In this document: piece after piece, positions 24,830 to 34,566 of the stretch
Position numbering within the stretch: the first letter of the stretch is position 1
How the letters are laid out: each line of letters opens with the position of its first letter
Assembly (NCBI RefSeq): GCF_030296775.1
Contig: NZ_AP027742.1
Location: 2,232,001 to 2,296,000, forward strand
Reading direction: 5' to 3'
DNA length: 64,000 bases
DNA from: Claveliimonas bilis
GTDB lineage: Bacteria > Bacillota > Clostridia > Lachnospirales > Lachnospiraceae
Position numbers and translations under genes: made by a program
The notes under the pieces: model-generated
The model's database searches: none
Seen by the model: only the letters and a program-made list of their open reading frames with translations
What the model was told of the DNA's origin: nothing

Positions 24830-25798
24830 ATGGAAGATTTAAAACCTGTCTTCTGGGGAGAAAAGCGCTATCATTCCCTGGACTGGCATCTGAAGCATGT
24901 TTTCGGAGAAAAGCTGTATAAAATTTCCCTAAACGGACATATGAGCTGTCCGAACCGCGACGGAACGCTGGGAGATAGGGGTTGTATCTTCTGCAGTCAG
25001 GGCGGTTCAGGAGATTTCGCATCCGATCCCGGTCTTTCTGTAACCCGGCAGATTGAAACCGGGAAAAAACAGGCAGAAAAGAAATTTAAAGGCACAGGTT
25101 ATATCGCTTATTTTCAGGCATACACCAACACTTATGCTCCCGTTTCTTATCTGCGCCGCATTTTTACAGAAGCAATCCTTCATCCCGATATACGGGTCTT
25201 GTCCATTGCCACCAGGCCGGACTGTCTGGAACCGCCTGTACTTCAGCTTCTTGAGGAGCTAAGCCGGATCAAACCCGTCTGGGTTGAGCTTGGCCTTCAG
25301 ACCATACATGAGAAAAGCGCCAAGTTTATCCGGCGGGGTTATCCCCTTTCTGTTTTTGAGGATGCGGTAATGCAGCTTCGCGCACTTGATATTCCTGTCA
25401 TCGTCCACACAATTCTCTTCCTTCCGGGAGAGACTCACGAACAGATGTATGAAACCATTTGTTATTTGAACAACACAGATATCCAGGGAATCAAACTTCA
25501 GCTGCTACATGTGCTGAAGCATACGGATCTTGCGGACTACTACAAAGAGCATCCGTTTCATATCCCTGACATGGAGGAATACATTCATGTGGCAGGTCAG
25601 TGCCTTTCTCTTTTAAGACCGGACATTGTCATCCACCGGCTGACCGGCGACGGGCCGAAACCGCTGCTCATCGCACCTCTTTGGACAGGAAATAAAAGGC
25701 TTGTATTGAATCAGATGCAGGCATATCTGAAATGCCAGAATATCTGGCAGGGAAGGAGTTATGATTCATGGCAGAACCATTTACATTATACAAACTGA
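24830..25798 (+). CDS. TIGR01212/YhcC-type radical SAM protein
   Basis: About 322 residues. The radical SAM cluster motif is the atypical CPNRDGTLGDRGCIFC (Cys-x11-Cys-x2-Cys) characteristic of the YhcC subfamily, followed by a TIM-barrel core (VSYLRRIFTEAI, LSIATRPDCLEP, VWVELGLQTIHE, VIVHTILFLPGE). Function is not established. ATG at 24830 is used; a GTG at 24800 in the same frame would overlap the malic enzyme stop. Neither has a clear ribosome binding site, so translation is probably coupled to the gene before it. The stop overlaps the next gene by 31 bases. Confidence 0.85.
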   Translation: MEDLKPVFWGEKRYHSLDWHLKHVFGEKLYKISLNGHMSCPNRDGTLGDRGCIFCSQGGSGDFASDPGLSVTRQIETGKKQAEKKFKGTGYIAYFQAYTNTYAPVSYLRRIFTEAILHPDIRVLSIATRPDCLEPPVLQLLEELSRIKPVWVELGLQTIHEKSAKFIRRGYPLSVFEDAVMQLRALDIPVIVHTILFLPGETHEQMYETICYLNNTDIQGIKLQLLHVLKHTDLADYYKEHPFHIPDMEEYIHVAGQCLSLLRPDIVIHRLTGDGPKPLLIAPLWTGNKRLVLNQMQAYLKCQNIWQGRSYDSWQNHLHYTN

Positions 25799-26280
25799 TC
25801 ATCTTGTACATGCTGGAGAAAGTAGATTTTCCTCTGACTAATTCACAGATTTCTGAATTTATTCTCGATAAAGGCTATACCACTTATTTCAAGCTGCAAA
25901 GAGCCATTGCCGAGCTTAACGAATCCGGATTCATCCGGGAGGAGTCTACTCACAGCAGAACCTTCTACCACCTCACGGAAGAAGGGGCTGAAACCATACA
26001 GTATTTCCGCAATAAGATTTCTCCGGCCATCCAGTCCGACATTGATGAATTTTTAAAGGAAAAACATTACGAACTGAAAAACGAAGTCTCTGTCAAGGCG
26101 GACTACTTCCCCAATGGCAATATGGAATATTCCGTCCGCTGTCAGGTAATGGAAAACCAGTTTCCTCTTATCGATCTGACCATTACCGTTCCGTCGGAAG
26201 CGGAAGCCCAGACAGTAGCTAACAACTGGAACAAAAAAAATCAGGAGGTTTATGCTCTCATTATGCAAAACCTCCTGTAA
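25768..26280 (+). CDS. DUF4364 winged-helix protein
   Basis: A 170-residue protein. The N-terminal half looks like a PadR/MarR-type winged helix (ISEFILDKGYTTYFKLQRAIAELNESGFIREES...FYHLTEEG), the C-terminal half a beta-rich DUF4364 domain. Probably a transcription regulator; targets unknown. GAAGGAG lies ten bases before the ATG. The last 13 codons coincide with the stem-loop that terminates the convergent ABC transporter gene. Confidence 0.8.
   Translation: MAEPFTLYKLIILYMLEKVDFPLTNSQISEFILDKGYTTYFKLQRAIAELNESGFIREESTHSRTFYHLTEEGAETIQYFRNKISPAIQSDIDEFLKEKHYELKNEVSVKADYFPNGNMEYSVRCQVMENQFPLIDLTITVPSEAEAQTVANNWNKKNQEVYALIMQNLL
26232..26277 (-). terminator. Terminator of the ABC exporter gene, inside the DUF4364 coding end
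   Basis: CAGGAGGTTT (26242-26251) pairs with AAACCTCCTG (26268-26277). On the minus strand the stem runs directly into ATTTTTTTTG, an ideal intrinsic terminator for the gene ending at 26293. On the plus strand a T-run begins 10 bases after the stem, so it may work both ways. Confidence 0.8.
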
Positions 26281-26292
26281 ACAGAACTTTTT

Positions 26293-28008
26293 TTATTTTA
26301 ATTCCTGAGTGCGGTACAACTGAGCATATTTGCCGCCTTTGCGCATCAGCTCCTCGTGTGTACCGCTCTCCTGTATTTTTCCTTCATCTATAAGCACAAT
26401 TCTGTCTGCATTTCTCACTGTAGCAAGACGATGGGCGATCACAAGAGTGGTACGCCCTTTTGTCAGCTCATCGAAGCTTTCCTGGATCTTACTCTCCGTA
26501 ATGGTATCCAGCGCGGAAGTCGCTTCATCCAGAATCAGGATCTTCGGATTTTTCAGGAAGATCCGGGCAATAGCGATCCTCTGCTTCTGCCCTCCCGACA
26601 GCATCGTTCCCCGTTCTCCAATGTAAGTATTAAACTGATCCGGCATCTCCATAATATCATCGAAAATTTCCGCTTCTTTCGCCGCCTTCACGACCTCTGC
26701 ATAGGAGGCATCCGGTTTCCCGTATCTGATATTTTCCAGGATAGTGTCCGCAAACATGAAAACATCCTGCTGGACAATTCCGATATTATCCCTAAGCGAA
26801 CGCTTTTTCACACTGCGGATATCTGTGCCGTCGATCCGGATGCTTCCTTCTGTGACATCATAAAATCTTGGTACAAGCTGGCACAAAGTGGTCTTCCCTC
26901 CTCCGGAATGGCCTACTACAGCCACCTTCTGTCCCGGCTCAATGTGAAGTGTCACATGGGTCAGCACTTCTGTATGCTCATCGTAGGAAAAGCTGACATC
27001 ATCAATATCGATCTGCCCTTCTTTTACCTCCATATCTTTCGCATCTTCCCGTTCCTTTACCGCCGGCTGGATACGCATGATCTCATCAAACCGTTTCAGC
27101 CCTGCCGTTCCATTTGTAAAAATTTCCGCAAAATTGGAAAGTTTTCGGATCGGGGTAATGAACGTACTGATATAAAGATTAAAAGTAATAAGATCTACAT
27201 AGTTCATTCTGCCCTGCATGATCTGCCATCCTCCAAACGTGATGACAGCCACCGGCATAATACACATAAAAAACTCCAAAGAGGCGTTAAACCTTCCCAT
27301 GGCTTTGTAGTAAATCCCCTTTGAGTTCTTAAACCGGTCATTGGATTTTTCAAATCTCTCCTGATCCACTTCCTCATTGGCAAACGCCTTGGAAGTCCTC
27401 ATCCCGGAAATACAGGATTCTATATCCGCATTAATAGCAGCCATTTTCTCCTTCACTTTGACCGACGCATCCGCCATGCTCCTTCTGCATACCATGACAA
27501 CCAAAAGGAAGATGGGAATAATAATCGCCACTACAAGGGCCAGCCGCCACTCAATGGAAAACATGAATCCAAGAGCCCCCACAATCGTAAGGACAGAGAT
27601 CAGAAGATCTTCCGGGCCGTGATGGGCAAGCTCGGTAATCTCAAAGAGATCCCCGGTCAGCCGGTTCATCAGTTTTCCGGTACGGTTCACATCATAAAAC
27701 TCAAAGTCCAGATCCTGCAGATGGCAAAACAGCGCTTCCCGGATGTCAGCCTCCACCCGCACACCAAAGGTATGCCCCCAGTAGGTCATAATATAATTAC
27801 ACACTGAGCGAAGCACATAACTGACCGCCACAATGGCCATTACCGTAAAAAATGTCTGATACATTTTATCCGGCAGCATCTCATACATGGCATTTCTTGA
27901 TACCAGCGGAAATGCAAGATCAATAGCCGCCACAAGGACAGCACAGCACATATCCAGTATAAAGATTCCCCGGTGGGGTTTGAAAAAGGAAAATAAAGTA
28001 CGAAACAT
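26293..28008 (-). CDS. ABC exporter, fused permease and ATPase (homodimer type)
   Basis: A 571-residue half-transporter. Six membrane helices (about 15-310) are followed by one nucleotide-binding domain: Walker A VGHSGGGKTTLC, Q-loop GIVQQDVFMF, an intact signature MLSGGQKQRIAIAR and Walker B ILILDEATSALD with catalytic Glu. All motifs are consensus, so both ATP sites of a homodimer would be active. Exports lipids or drugs; substrate unknown. 15 bases downstream of cysK on the same strand. Confidence 0.9.
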   Translation of the reverse strand: MFRTLFSFFKPHRGIFILDMCCAVLVAAIDLAFPLVSRNAMYEMLPDKMYQTFFTVMAIVAVSYVLRSVCNYIMTYWGHTFGVRVEADIREALFCHLQDLDFEFYDVNRTGKLMNRLTGDLFEITELAHHGPEDLLISVLTIVGALGFMFSIEWRLALVVAIIIPIFLLVVMVCRRSMADASVKVKEKMAAINADIESCISGMRTSKAFANEEVDQERFEKSNDRFKNSKGIYYKAMGRFNASLEFFMCIMPVAVITFGGWQIMQGRMNYVDLITFNLYISTFITPIRKLSNFAEIFTNGTAGLKRFDEIMRIQPAVKEREDAKDMEVKEGQIDIDDVSFSYDEHTEVLTHVTLHIEPGQKVAVVGHSGGGKTTLCQLVPRFYDVTEGSIRIDGTDIRSVKKRSLRDNIGIVQQDVFMFADTILENIRYGKPDASYAEVVKAAKEAEIFDDIMEMPDQFNTYIGERGTMLSGGQKQRIAIARIFLKNPKILILDEATSALDTITESKIQESFDELTKGRTTLVIAHRLATVRNADRIVLIDEGKIQESGTHEELMRKGGKYAQLYRTQELK

Positions 28009-28023
28009 TTTCCGTTCCTCTTT

Positions 28024-28953
28024 CTAGTCAAACAGCGGTGTGGAGAAGTATCTCTCCGCGGTATCTGCCAGAACAGTTACCACTGTTTTGCCTTTTCCCA
28101 GCTCCCTTGCCATCCGTTTTGCCACAGCCACATTGGTGCCTCCGGAAATTCCGCACATAAGCCCTTCTTTGGCAGCAAGCTCTTTTGCTGTTTCGAGCGC
28201 CTCTTCATCTGTAACAATCTCAATCCGGTTGTATATATTCTGATTTAAAATTGCCGGGATCACTCCATCGCCAATTCCCATCTGAATGTGGGTGCCAATC
28301 TCTTTTCCTGACAAAATAGCCGCATTTTCCGGCTCTGCTGCCCAGATTTCCATATCCGGATTTTCCGCTTTTAATGCTTCTCCGATTCCTGTAATGGTAC
28401 CGCCGGTTCCGATTCCCGAACAGAATCCATGAATAGGCCTCGCCACCTGCTCAAGGATTTCCTTTCCTGTCTGTTCTCTGTGAATCTCCGAGTTGGCTTC
28501 ATTTTCAAATTGCTGGGGCACATATACATTGGGATCCTCTTTTGCCATTTTAAGAGCTGTCTGGAGACATTCTTCAATACAATCTCCAATGTTTCCCGCA
28601 TCATGGATCAGCTTTACTTCTGCTCCGTAATGGCTTACCAGCTTCCTTCTCTCCTCGCTGACAGAATCCGGCATAATAATAATCGTCCTATACCCCTTCA
28701 CTGCTCCGATCAGAGCCAGACCAATTCCCTGGTTGCCGCTGGTAGGTTCCACAATTGTAGTTTTCCCCGGCTGGATCAGCCCTTTCTCCTCTGCTGTCTC
28801 GATCATATGCAGAGCGGTCCTTGTCTTAATAGATCCCCCTGCATTCATTGCTTCAAATTTTACCAGAATTTCTGCGTCATCAGATCCTGTCATATGATTC
28901 AGACGGATCAATGGCGTATTTCCCACTGCTTCTAAAATATTGTTGTACACCAT
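28024..28953 (-). CDS. cysK: Cysteine synthase A
   Basis: A 309-residue fold-type II PLP enzyme. It has LEAVGNTPLIRLN, the lysine region MNAGGSIKTRTALHMIE (KxR in place of the usual KDR), the substrate loop VEPTSGNQGIGLA and the phosphate cup GIGTGGTITGIGEAL. It makes cysteine from O-acetylserine and sulfide. The start at 28953 follows AAAGGAAG; the longer frame from 29043 runs into the SseB gene. Its sulfide supply is not linked to any gene nearby. Confidence 0.9.
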   Translation of the reverse strand: MVYNNILEAVGNTPLIRLNHMTGSDDAEILVKFEAMNAGGSIKTRTALHMIETAEEKGLIQPGKTTIVEPTSGNQGIGLALIGAVKGYRTIIIMPDSVSEERRKLVSHYGAEVKLIHDAGNIGDCIEECLQTALKMAKEDPNVYVPQQFENEANSEIHREQTGKEILEQVARPIHGFCSGIGTGGTITGIGEALKAENPDMEIWAAEPENAAILSGKEIGTHIQMGIGDGVIPAILNQNIYNRIEIVTDEEALETAKELAAKEGLMCGISGGTNVAVAKRMARELGKGKTVVTVLADTAERYFSTPLFD

Positions 28954-28993
28954 TTTTCTCTTCCTTTCTCTTTTCAGTATTAATATATGTAGC

Positions 28994-29776
28994 TTACCCT
29001 TTTGCGTCTTCTTTTTTCTTCCGGGCAATCTGCAGGGGAACATTTACCCCCATGGGATTTACCATAACTCCTTTTGCTTCCGGTGCAAGGATCTCGCCCA
29101 GTTTTGCAAATTCCACTACTGCAGCCTGAAACCGCTTTTCCCGGTTAAATTTTGCAAACTCTGCCGCATCTGTAAAAACAGGCTGGAATATTGTCCCATC
29201 CTTTTGCTTCATAACCGGAAGTCCTTTTTGTGGCTCCACCGGCACAATATAGCGTCCTTTCTGGAAATCCGCCAGCATTTCTTCCTGCAGTTCTTTGACA
29301 GCCTCCTCCTTTGCCGCATTTGGATCCCGCCGTACCGCCTGCATCAGATAGAGGGCCGTAAGATGAAATTCCGGATTTTCCACGTGCACCTGACCTTCCG
29401 GAAGTTTGTCCGCCTGAGGTCTTTTCACAAACTCGTCCAGCTGTATCCTTGTCTCTCCCTCCAGTCCTCTGCTGACAAACAGGGCATTGACGCCCATGGC
29501 AAAAAGGCTGGAATAAAAGGCAAGAAGTTGTTTATTCTCCACCTTCACAATACTGACAAGTTCTTTGTTTTCCAGCAGTTTTTTTGCCTCCTGCTTTGCC
29601 TCTTCCTCTGTCCAGAATATCAGGACCTGATCATCGTATGTATCCGGATCACAGGATACGTAAGGCATTTTTGTAAATCCGGACATAAGAACATAAAGCT
29701 CCGATGCCATCCTAAGCTTCGTCAGAGCTTCCTGCTTTTTTACACCGTTATTCTGATTACTGTTATTTTGTGCCAT
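28994..29776 (-). CDS. SseB family protein
   Basis: A 260-residue soluble protein with the SseB N-terminal domain and a C-terminal domain rich in short alternating strands (YIVPVEPQKGLPVMKQKDGT, QPVFTDAAEFAKF). SseB was named for enhanced serine sensitivity in E. coli; the biochemical role is unknown. It lies 41 bases upstream of cysK, and association with serine/cysteine metabolism is suggestive only. Confidence 0.75.
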   Translation of the reverse strand: MAQNNSNQNNGVKKQEALTKLRMASELYVLMSGFTKMPYVSCDPDTYDDQVLIFWTEEEAKQEAKKLLENKELVSIVKVENKQLLAFYSSLFAMGVNALFVSRGLEGETRIQLDEFVKRPQADKLPEGQVHVENPEFHLTALYLMQAVRRDPNAAKEEAVKELQEEMLADFQKGRYIVPVEPQKGLPVMKQKDGTIFQPVFTDAAEFAKFNREKRFQAAVVEFAKLGEILAPEAKGVMVNPMGVNVPLQIARKKKEDAKG

Positions 29777-29856
29777 GTATATTTTCCTTTCTTTCCTTAA
29801 ACAATCCTTTTTCTATCATACATCATTTATCCGCCAAATGGAATACAATGCAAAAT

Positions 29857-29910
29857 AAAAATTCCTGCAGACGGCACTGTTTTCAGTGCTGCGCCGCTGC
29901 AGGAATTTTT
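29857..29910 (-). terminator. Terminator of the heterodimeric ABC exporter operon
   Basis: A 14-bp perfect outer stem (AAAAATTCCTGCAG / CTGCAGGAATTTTT) with an inner GCACTG/CAGTGC helix. It overlaps the stop codon at 29910 and is flanked by A/T runs on both sides. Confidence 0.88.
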
Positions 29911-31739
29911 TATGCACTCTTTGCAAACTGTGAATTGTACAGTTCTGCATAGAATCCGTTCTGTTCCAGCAATTCTTCGTGTGTTCCCTGTTCCACAATA
30001 TCTCCGTCTTTCATGACCAGGATCATGTCCGCATCCCTGATTGTGGAAAGACGGTGAGCGATGATAAAGCTGGTCCGTCCCTTCATCAGATTGTCCATGG
30101 CTTTCTGGATCCGCACCTCTGTCCTTGTATCTACCGAACTTGTTGCCTCATCCAGGATCAGGATCTTCGGATCTGCCAGGATTGCTCTTGCAATCGTCAG
30201 AAGCTGTTTTTGTCCCTGGGAAACATTACTTGCCTCCTCATTGAGCACCATATTATATCCGCTTGGAAGCGTCTGTACAAACCGGTGCACATAAGCCGCT
30301 TTCGCCGCTTCCACCACATCCTCGTGAGTAGCATCCAGCTTTCCGTAACGGATATTTTCCTCAATAGTGCCGTTAAACAACCAGGTGTCCTGCAAAACCA
30401 TGCCGAACATTTTTCTTAGTTCTCCCCTGTCAAAATCCCTGATATCATGACCATCCACCTTAATCGCTCCACTGTTCACATCATAGAACCGCATCAGAAG
30501 TTTTATCATCGTCGTCTTTCCGGCTCCTGTCGGTCCCACAATGGCGATCTTCTGTCCCGGCTCTACCTTGGCATTAAAATCATTGATGATGATATGGTCC
30601 GGATTGTATCCGAAGTGCACATGGTCAAATTCCACCCGGCCCTCCAGATTCTCTGTGGATACCGGACTTTCAGGCGAAGGCTCTTCCTCCTCCTCTTCGA
30701 GAAATTCAAACACCCTCTCGGAAGCTGCCGCCGTAGACTGCAGCATATTGGCAACCTGTGCTACCTGCTGGATCGGCTGTGTAAACTGACGGACATACTG
30801 AATGAAAGACTGGATATCTCCCACCTCAATCGTATTCCTGATCGCCAGATAGCCCCCCAGGATGGACACCGCCACATATCCCAGATTTCCTACAAACTGC
30901 ATAACCGGCATCATCATACCGGAGAAAAACTGTGATTTCCAGGCAGACTGATACAAAATGGTATTTGTCTCATTAAACTCCCGGATAATGTCTTCTTCTT
31001 TATTGAAGGCTTTCACGATGTTATGACCACTGTAAACCTCTTCTACCTGACCATTAATGTGTCCCAGATATTCCTGCTGGTCTTTGAAATACCGCTGGGA
31101 ATGCTTGACGATCACAGAAATCAGTCCCATGGAAACCGGAAGGATTAAAAGGGCAATGAGTGTCATCAAAGGGCTGATGCTCAGCATCATAACAAGTACG
31201 CCGATGATGGTCGTCACTGATGTAATGACCTGTGTAGCACTCTGATTCAGGCTCTGCCCCAGGGTGTCAACGTCATTTGTAATACGGGAAAGAATCTCTC
31301 CATGAGTCATTTTATCAAAATAGTTCATAGGCATACGGTTGATTTTTTCCGAAATTTCTTTTCTCAGGCGGTAAGTCATCTTCTGTGAGATTCCTGTCAT
31401 AATATAGCCCTGTATAAAGGAAAGTATAGCGCTGACACAGTAAAGCCCCATCGCCCCAAGCAAAATCTGCCCTACTTTTCCGAAGTCAATCCCGGATCCT
31501 CCTGACACTTTGCTTACCAATCCGTTAAAAATCTCTGTCGTTGCTTTTCCTATAATCTTAGGTCCTGCTATATTAAAGGCTGTGCCTCCGATGGCAAAAA
31601 TAGCTACAAACAGTATAGCAATCTTATACTTTCCCATATAATCCATCAGTTTTTTCATGGTGCCTTTAAAGTCTTTTGCCTTTTCCCCCGGCGCCATGTG
31701 GCCGCCCATATGTCCATGTCCTCTTTTTCCTGGTGCCAT
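29910..31739 (-). CDS. ABC exporter subunit with active Walker B (heterodimer partner)
   Basis: A 609-residue half-transporter with six helices and one ATPase domain. Walker A is VGPTGAGKTTMIK and Walker B LILDEATSSVD carries the catalytic Glu. Its signature is VSQGQKQLLTIAR, not LSGGQ. Paired with the 759-residue protein upstream, this gives one consensus and one degenerate ATP site, the arrangement known for BmrCD-type exporters. Starts one base after the partner gene; a Gly/His/Met-rich leader (MAPGKRGHGHMGGHMAPGE) precedes the first helix. Confidence 0.9.
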   Translation of the reverse strand: MAPGKRGHGHMGGHMAPGEKAKDFKGTMKKLMDYMGKYKIAILFVAIFAIGGTAFNIAGPKIIGKATTEIFNGLVSKVSGGSGIDFGKVGQILLGAMGLYCVSAILSFIQGYIMTGISQKMTYRLRKEISEKINRMPMNYFDKMTHGEILSRITNDVDTLGQSLNQSATQVITSVTTIIGVLVMMLSISPLMTLIALLILPVSMGLISVIVKHSQRYFKDQQEYLGHINGQVEEVYSGHNIVKAFNKEEDIIREFNETNTILYQSAWKSQFFSGMMMPVMQFVGNLGYVAVSILGGYLAIRNTIEVGDIQSFIQYVRQFTQPIQQVAQVANMLQSTAAASERVFEFLEEEEEEPSPESPVSTENLEGRVEFDHVHFGYNPDHIIINDFNAKVEPGQKIAIVGPTGAGKTTMIKLLMRFYDVNSGAIKVDGHDIRDFDRGELRKMFGMVLQDTWLFNGTIEENIRYGKLDATHEDVVEAAKAAYVHRFVQTLPSGYNMVLNEEASNVSQGQKQLLTIARAILADPKILILDEATSSVDTRTEVRIQKAMDNLMKGRTSFIIAHRLSTIRDADMILVMKDGDIVEQGTHEELLEQNGFYAELYNSQFAKSA

Positions 31740-31740
31740 C

Positions 31741-34020
31741 CTAGCCCACCTCCTTCATGTCATTTTCCAGTTCCTTCTCAGAGAGCTGTGAAGATGCGAT
31801 CTGATAATAGGACTCGCAGTTTTTCAACAATTCCTTGTGGGTACCGATGCCGGCGATTTTTCCGTCATCCAGGACAATAATCTGTTCTGCATGGAGAATG
31901 GTGCTGATCCTCTGGGCAACAATAATTACTGTGCTGTCTTTTGTCTTCTTGTTAAGAGCATTACGGACTGCCACATCTGTTTTATAATCCAAAGCGGAAA
32001 AGCTGTCATCAAAAATATAAATCTTTGGATGTTTTGCCACCGCTCTGGCAATGGACAACCTCTGCTTCTGTCCTCCGGAAACATTGGATCCACCCTGCGA
32101 GATCGGACTTTTGTATTTTTTCTTTTTATTTTTAATGAATTCTGTTGCCTGCGCAATCTGTGCTGCTTCTTCCATTTCTTCCTCTGTCCCGTCCGGATTG
32201 CCATAAAGGATGTTGGACGCAATATCACCTGAAAACAGAATACCTTTCTGCGGCACATATCCCAGCTCGCTTCTTAACTTATGCTGTGTAATGTTCCGGA
32301 TATCATGGCCATCCAATAAGATCCTTCCCTTTGTCACATCATAAAATCTGGGGATCAGATTTACCAAAGTTGTTTTACCGCATCCGGTACTTCCGATAAT
32401 CGCTGTCGTCTGCCCCGGCTTTGCAGTAAAATTCAGATCTTCCAGTACATCTTCCTCTGCTCCCGGATAGCGGAAGGATACATGATCGAATGTGATCTCT
32501 CCCCGGCAGTCCTCTATTTCTTCCGGCTGATCCGGATCCAAAATCATGGTATTGCTCTGAAGCACTTCATCGACACGCTCGGCAGATACGGCAGCTCTTG
32601 GAAGCATGACAGAAATCATACAGATCATAAGGAAGGCCATAATGATCTGCATAGTATACTGGATAAATGCCATCATATCTCCCACCTGCATTGTACCGTC
32701 GTTAACGCTGTGAGCGCCGTTCCACACGATCAAAACAGAAATCCCATTCATGATAAGCATCATGACTGGCATCATAAAAGTCATGGCACGGTTTACAAAA
32801 AGATTCAGCTTTGTCAGATCCGTATTTGCCCTGTCAAACCGTTTTTCTTCATGCTCCTCTGTATTGAATGCCCTGATAACCTGCAGACCGGTAAGGATCT
32901 CTCTGGAAACCAGGTTAAGGCGGTCTACCATTTTCTGTACGATCTTAAATTTCGGCATTACAACAAGGAACAGTATAATTACAACTGCAAAAATCAGTCC
33001 CACTGCCAGACCAATGATCCATGACATATCCACATTGGTATTGAACACCTTCCAGATACCGCCGGCAGCGATAATAGGTGCATACAATACCATCCTTAAA
33101 ATCATGACTGTCAGGATCTGTATCTGCTGAATATCATTGGTGCTTCGGGTAATCAGCGAAGCGGTAGAAAAGGTATCAAACTCATTGTTGGAAAATCCTA
33201 CAACCTTGTGGAATACCTTTTCTCTTGTCTCCCGTCCCACACTTGCTGCAACCCTGGACGCCATCAGACCTACCAAAATGCTGGCCAGCATTCCAAGAGC
33301 GGCAAGCGCCAGCATTTTGCCTCCGGTGCTTAGGATATAACTGTTCTGTATGGCATCCATATCCAGTCCCAGATTTTCATAAACAGAACGGATATAGACT
33401 GTGGCCGCCTGTTCCACAATGGTGTCCGGCATATCCTTAAGTCCCTCATCCATCTGGCTTACCATCTCATCCCTCTGGGCTGCATCCATCATGGAAAACA
33501 TCTCAAAGACTGTCATGTCATTTGAAATTTGTACAGGCATTTCTGCCTGTCCCTGCTGAAGCGGCATCGTCTGTTGCATTTGCTGCTGCATCTGCTCCTG
33601 CATCTTTTCTTCCATTTGTTTCGTCATATCACTGTCAGATTCGAATCCCGAAACAAGAAGCATTGGTTTTCCCAGTATATCAGAAAGTTCCTGCGCCTTA
33701 TCCTCCTGTCCGCTGATTTCGTCTTTTAAACGGTACACCGTTCCATCGTAATCATAATCCCTGTCTTTGCTGACCTCATACGCATTCTGTACTTCTTCCT
33801 GGTCTTTCGATGGGACAAACAAAAGAAGCTTGTTTAACTCCTCCTCTGATATTTCCTCCGGAATTGTCTCATCAACACCGCCCTGCTGAATACCAATATT
33901 TACAATATCAGAAGTATAGGACGGAAGGGACAGATCACAATATGCCTGTACCATCAATACACATAAAATCAAAAAAACGGTTCCTGCATAAGGCTTCAGG
34001 AACTTAAACAGCTTTCTCAT
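31741..34020 (-). CDS. ABC exporter subunit with large extracellular domain and degenerate ATP site
   Basis: A 759-residue half-transporter, longer than the usual ~580. After the first helix (about 13-30) comes an extracytoplasmic insert of about 190 residues (about 40-230) with a Met/Gln-rich stretch at 132-162, then the remaining helices. Walker B reads IYIFDDSFSALD, with Asp replacing the catalytic Glu, while the signature VSGGQKQRLSIAR is intact. BmrD-type subunits also have an ectodomain between helices 1 and 2. The MarR gene is 28 bases upstream, so this is a regulated multidrug-type exporter; substrates unknown. Confidence 0.9.
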   Translation of the reverse strand: MRKLFKFLKPYAGTVFLILCVLMVQAYCDLSLPSYTSDIVNIGIQQGGVDETIPEEISEEELNKLLLFVPSKDQEEVQNAYEVSKDRDYDYDGTVYRLKDEISGQEDKAQELSDILGKPMLLVSGFESDSDMTKQMEEKMQEQMQQQMQQTMPLQQGQAEMPVQISNDMTVFEMFSMMDAAQRDEMVSQMDEGLKDMPDTIVEQAATVYIRSVYENLGLDMDAIQNSYILSTGGKMLALAALGMLASILVGLMASRVAASVGRETREKVFHKVVGFSNNEFDTFSTASLITRSTNDIQQIQILTVMILRMVLYAPIIAAGGIWKVFNTNVDMSWIIGLAVGLIFAVVIILFLVVMPKFKIVQKMVDRLNLVSREILTGLQVIRAFNTEEHEEKRFDRANTDLTKLNLFVNRAMTFMMPVMMLIMNGISVLIVWNGAHSVNDGTMQVGDMMAFIQYTMQIIMAFLMICMISVMLPRAAVSAERVDEVLQSNTMILDPDQPEEIEDCRGEITFDHVSFRYPGAEEDVLEDLNFTAKPGQTTAIIGSTGCGKTTLVNLIPRFYDVTKGRILLDGHDIRNITQHKLRSELGYVPQKGILFSGDIASNILYGNPDGTEEEMEEAAQIAQATEFIKNKKKKYKSPISQGGSNVSGGQKQRLSIARAVAKHPKIYIFDDSFSALDYKTDVAVRNALNKKTKDSTVIIVAQRISTILHAEQIIVLDDGKIAGIGTHKELLKNCESYYQIASSQLSEKELENDMKEVG

Positions 34021-34048
34021 ATACTTATGTCTCTCCTTTTTGTCATGA

Positions 34049-34549
34049 TTATTCCTCTTTATCCTGGGGATACATCCGGCTGATAATACAGTTCATATCC
34101 ATTCCATCCATTTCTTTGGATTTCAGGATATTTTCTTCCATCTGCAGTAAAAATCTCCGAAGAAGAAGCTTCTCTTCCGGCAAAAATCCCCGAAACATGA
34201 TTTCCTCTATCTGGCGGAATACTTTCTTCATGTCATCAATACATCCAGTCCCCTTTTCCGTCAGGTGAATCCTGATTTTCCTCTGATCCAGTTCATCCGG
34301 CTGTTTTATCACATAGCCTTTCTCCTCCATTTTCCTAAGAGCAACCGTCATGGACGGCGGTGTGATCCCGATTCTGGCGGCCAGCTCTCTCTGTGTCAGA
34401 TTCCCACGATGGCTCAGTGTGAACAGAATACCTGCCTGCCCCGGATTCAGATCAAAATGCTCCAAAAGATGTATTGCCTGATACTTTGTCAGATGAAGAA
34501 GCTGCTGCAAAATCATCTGAACAGGAGCATTTCCGTTCTCCAATTTCAT
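34049..34549 (-). CDS. MarR family transcriptional regulator
   Basis: A 166-residue winged-helix protein: helix-turn-helix LTQRELAARIGITPPSMTVALRKMEEKG, wing DELDQRKIRIHLTEKG and dimerising end helices. First gene of the operon with the two ABC subunits, hence their likely repressor and its own. The promoter at 34585-34613 carries a palindrome that fits a MarR operator. Ligand unknown. Confidence 0.9.
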   Translation of the reverse strand: MKLENGNAPVQMILQQLLHLTKYQAIHLLEHFDLNPGQAGILFTLSHRGNLTQRELAARIGITPPSMTVALRKMEEKGYVIKQPDELDQRKIRIHLTEKGTGCIDDMKKVFRQIEEIMFRGFLPEEKLLLRRFLLQMEENILKSKEMDGMDMNCIISRMYPQDKEE

Positions 34550-34566
34550 TTCGCACCTCCCTATTA

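Noticed and set aside
26356-27324. 322-codon plus-strand open frame opposite the ABC exporter
   Set aside because: Entirely antisense to a conserved transporter, no ribosome binding site and no family resemblance.
28940-29800. 286-codon plus-strand frame opposite sseB
   Set aside because: Antisense to a recognised gene, rich in Cys/Phe/Leu typical of shadow frames.
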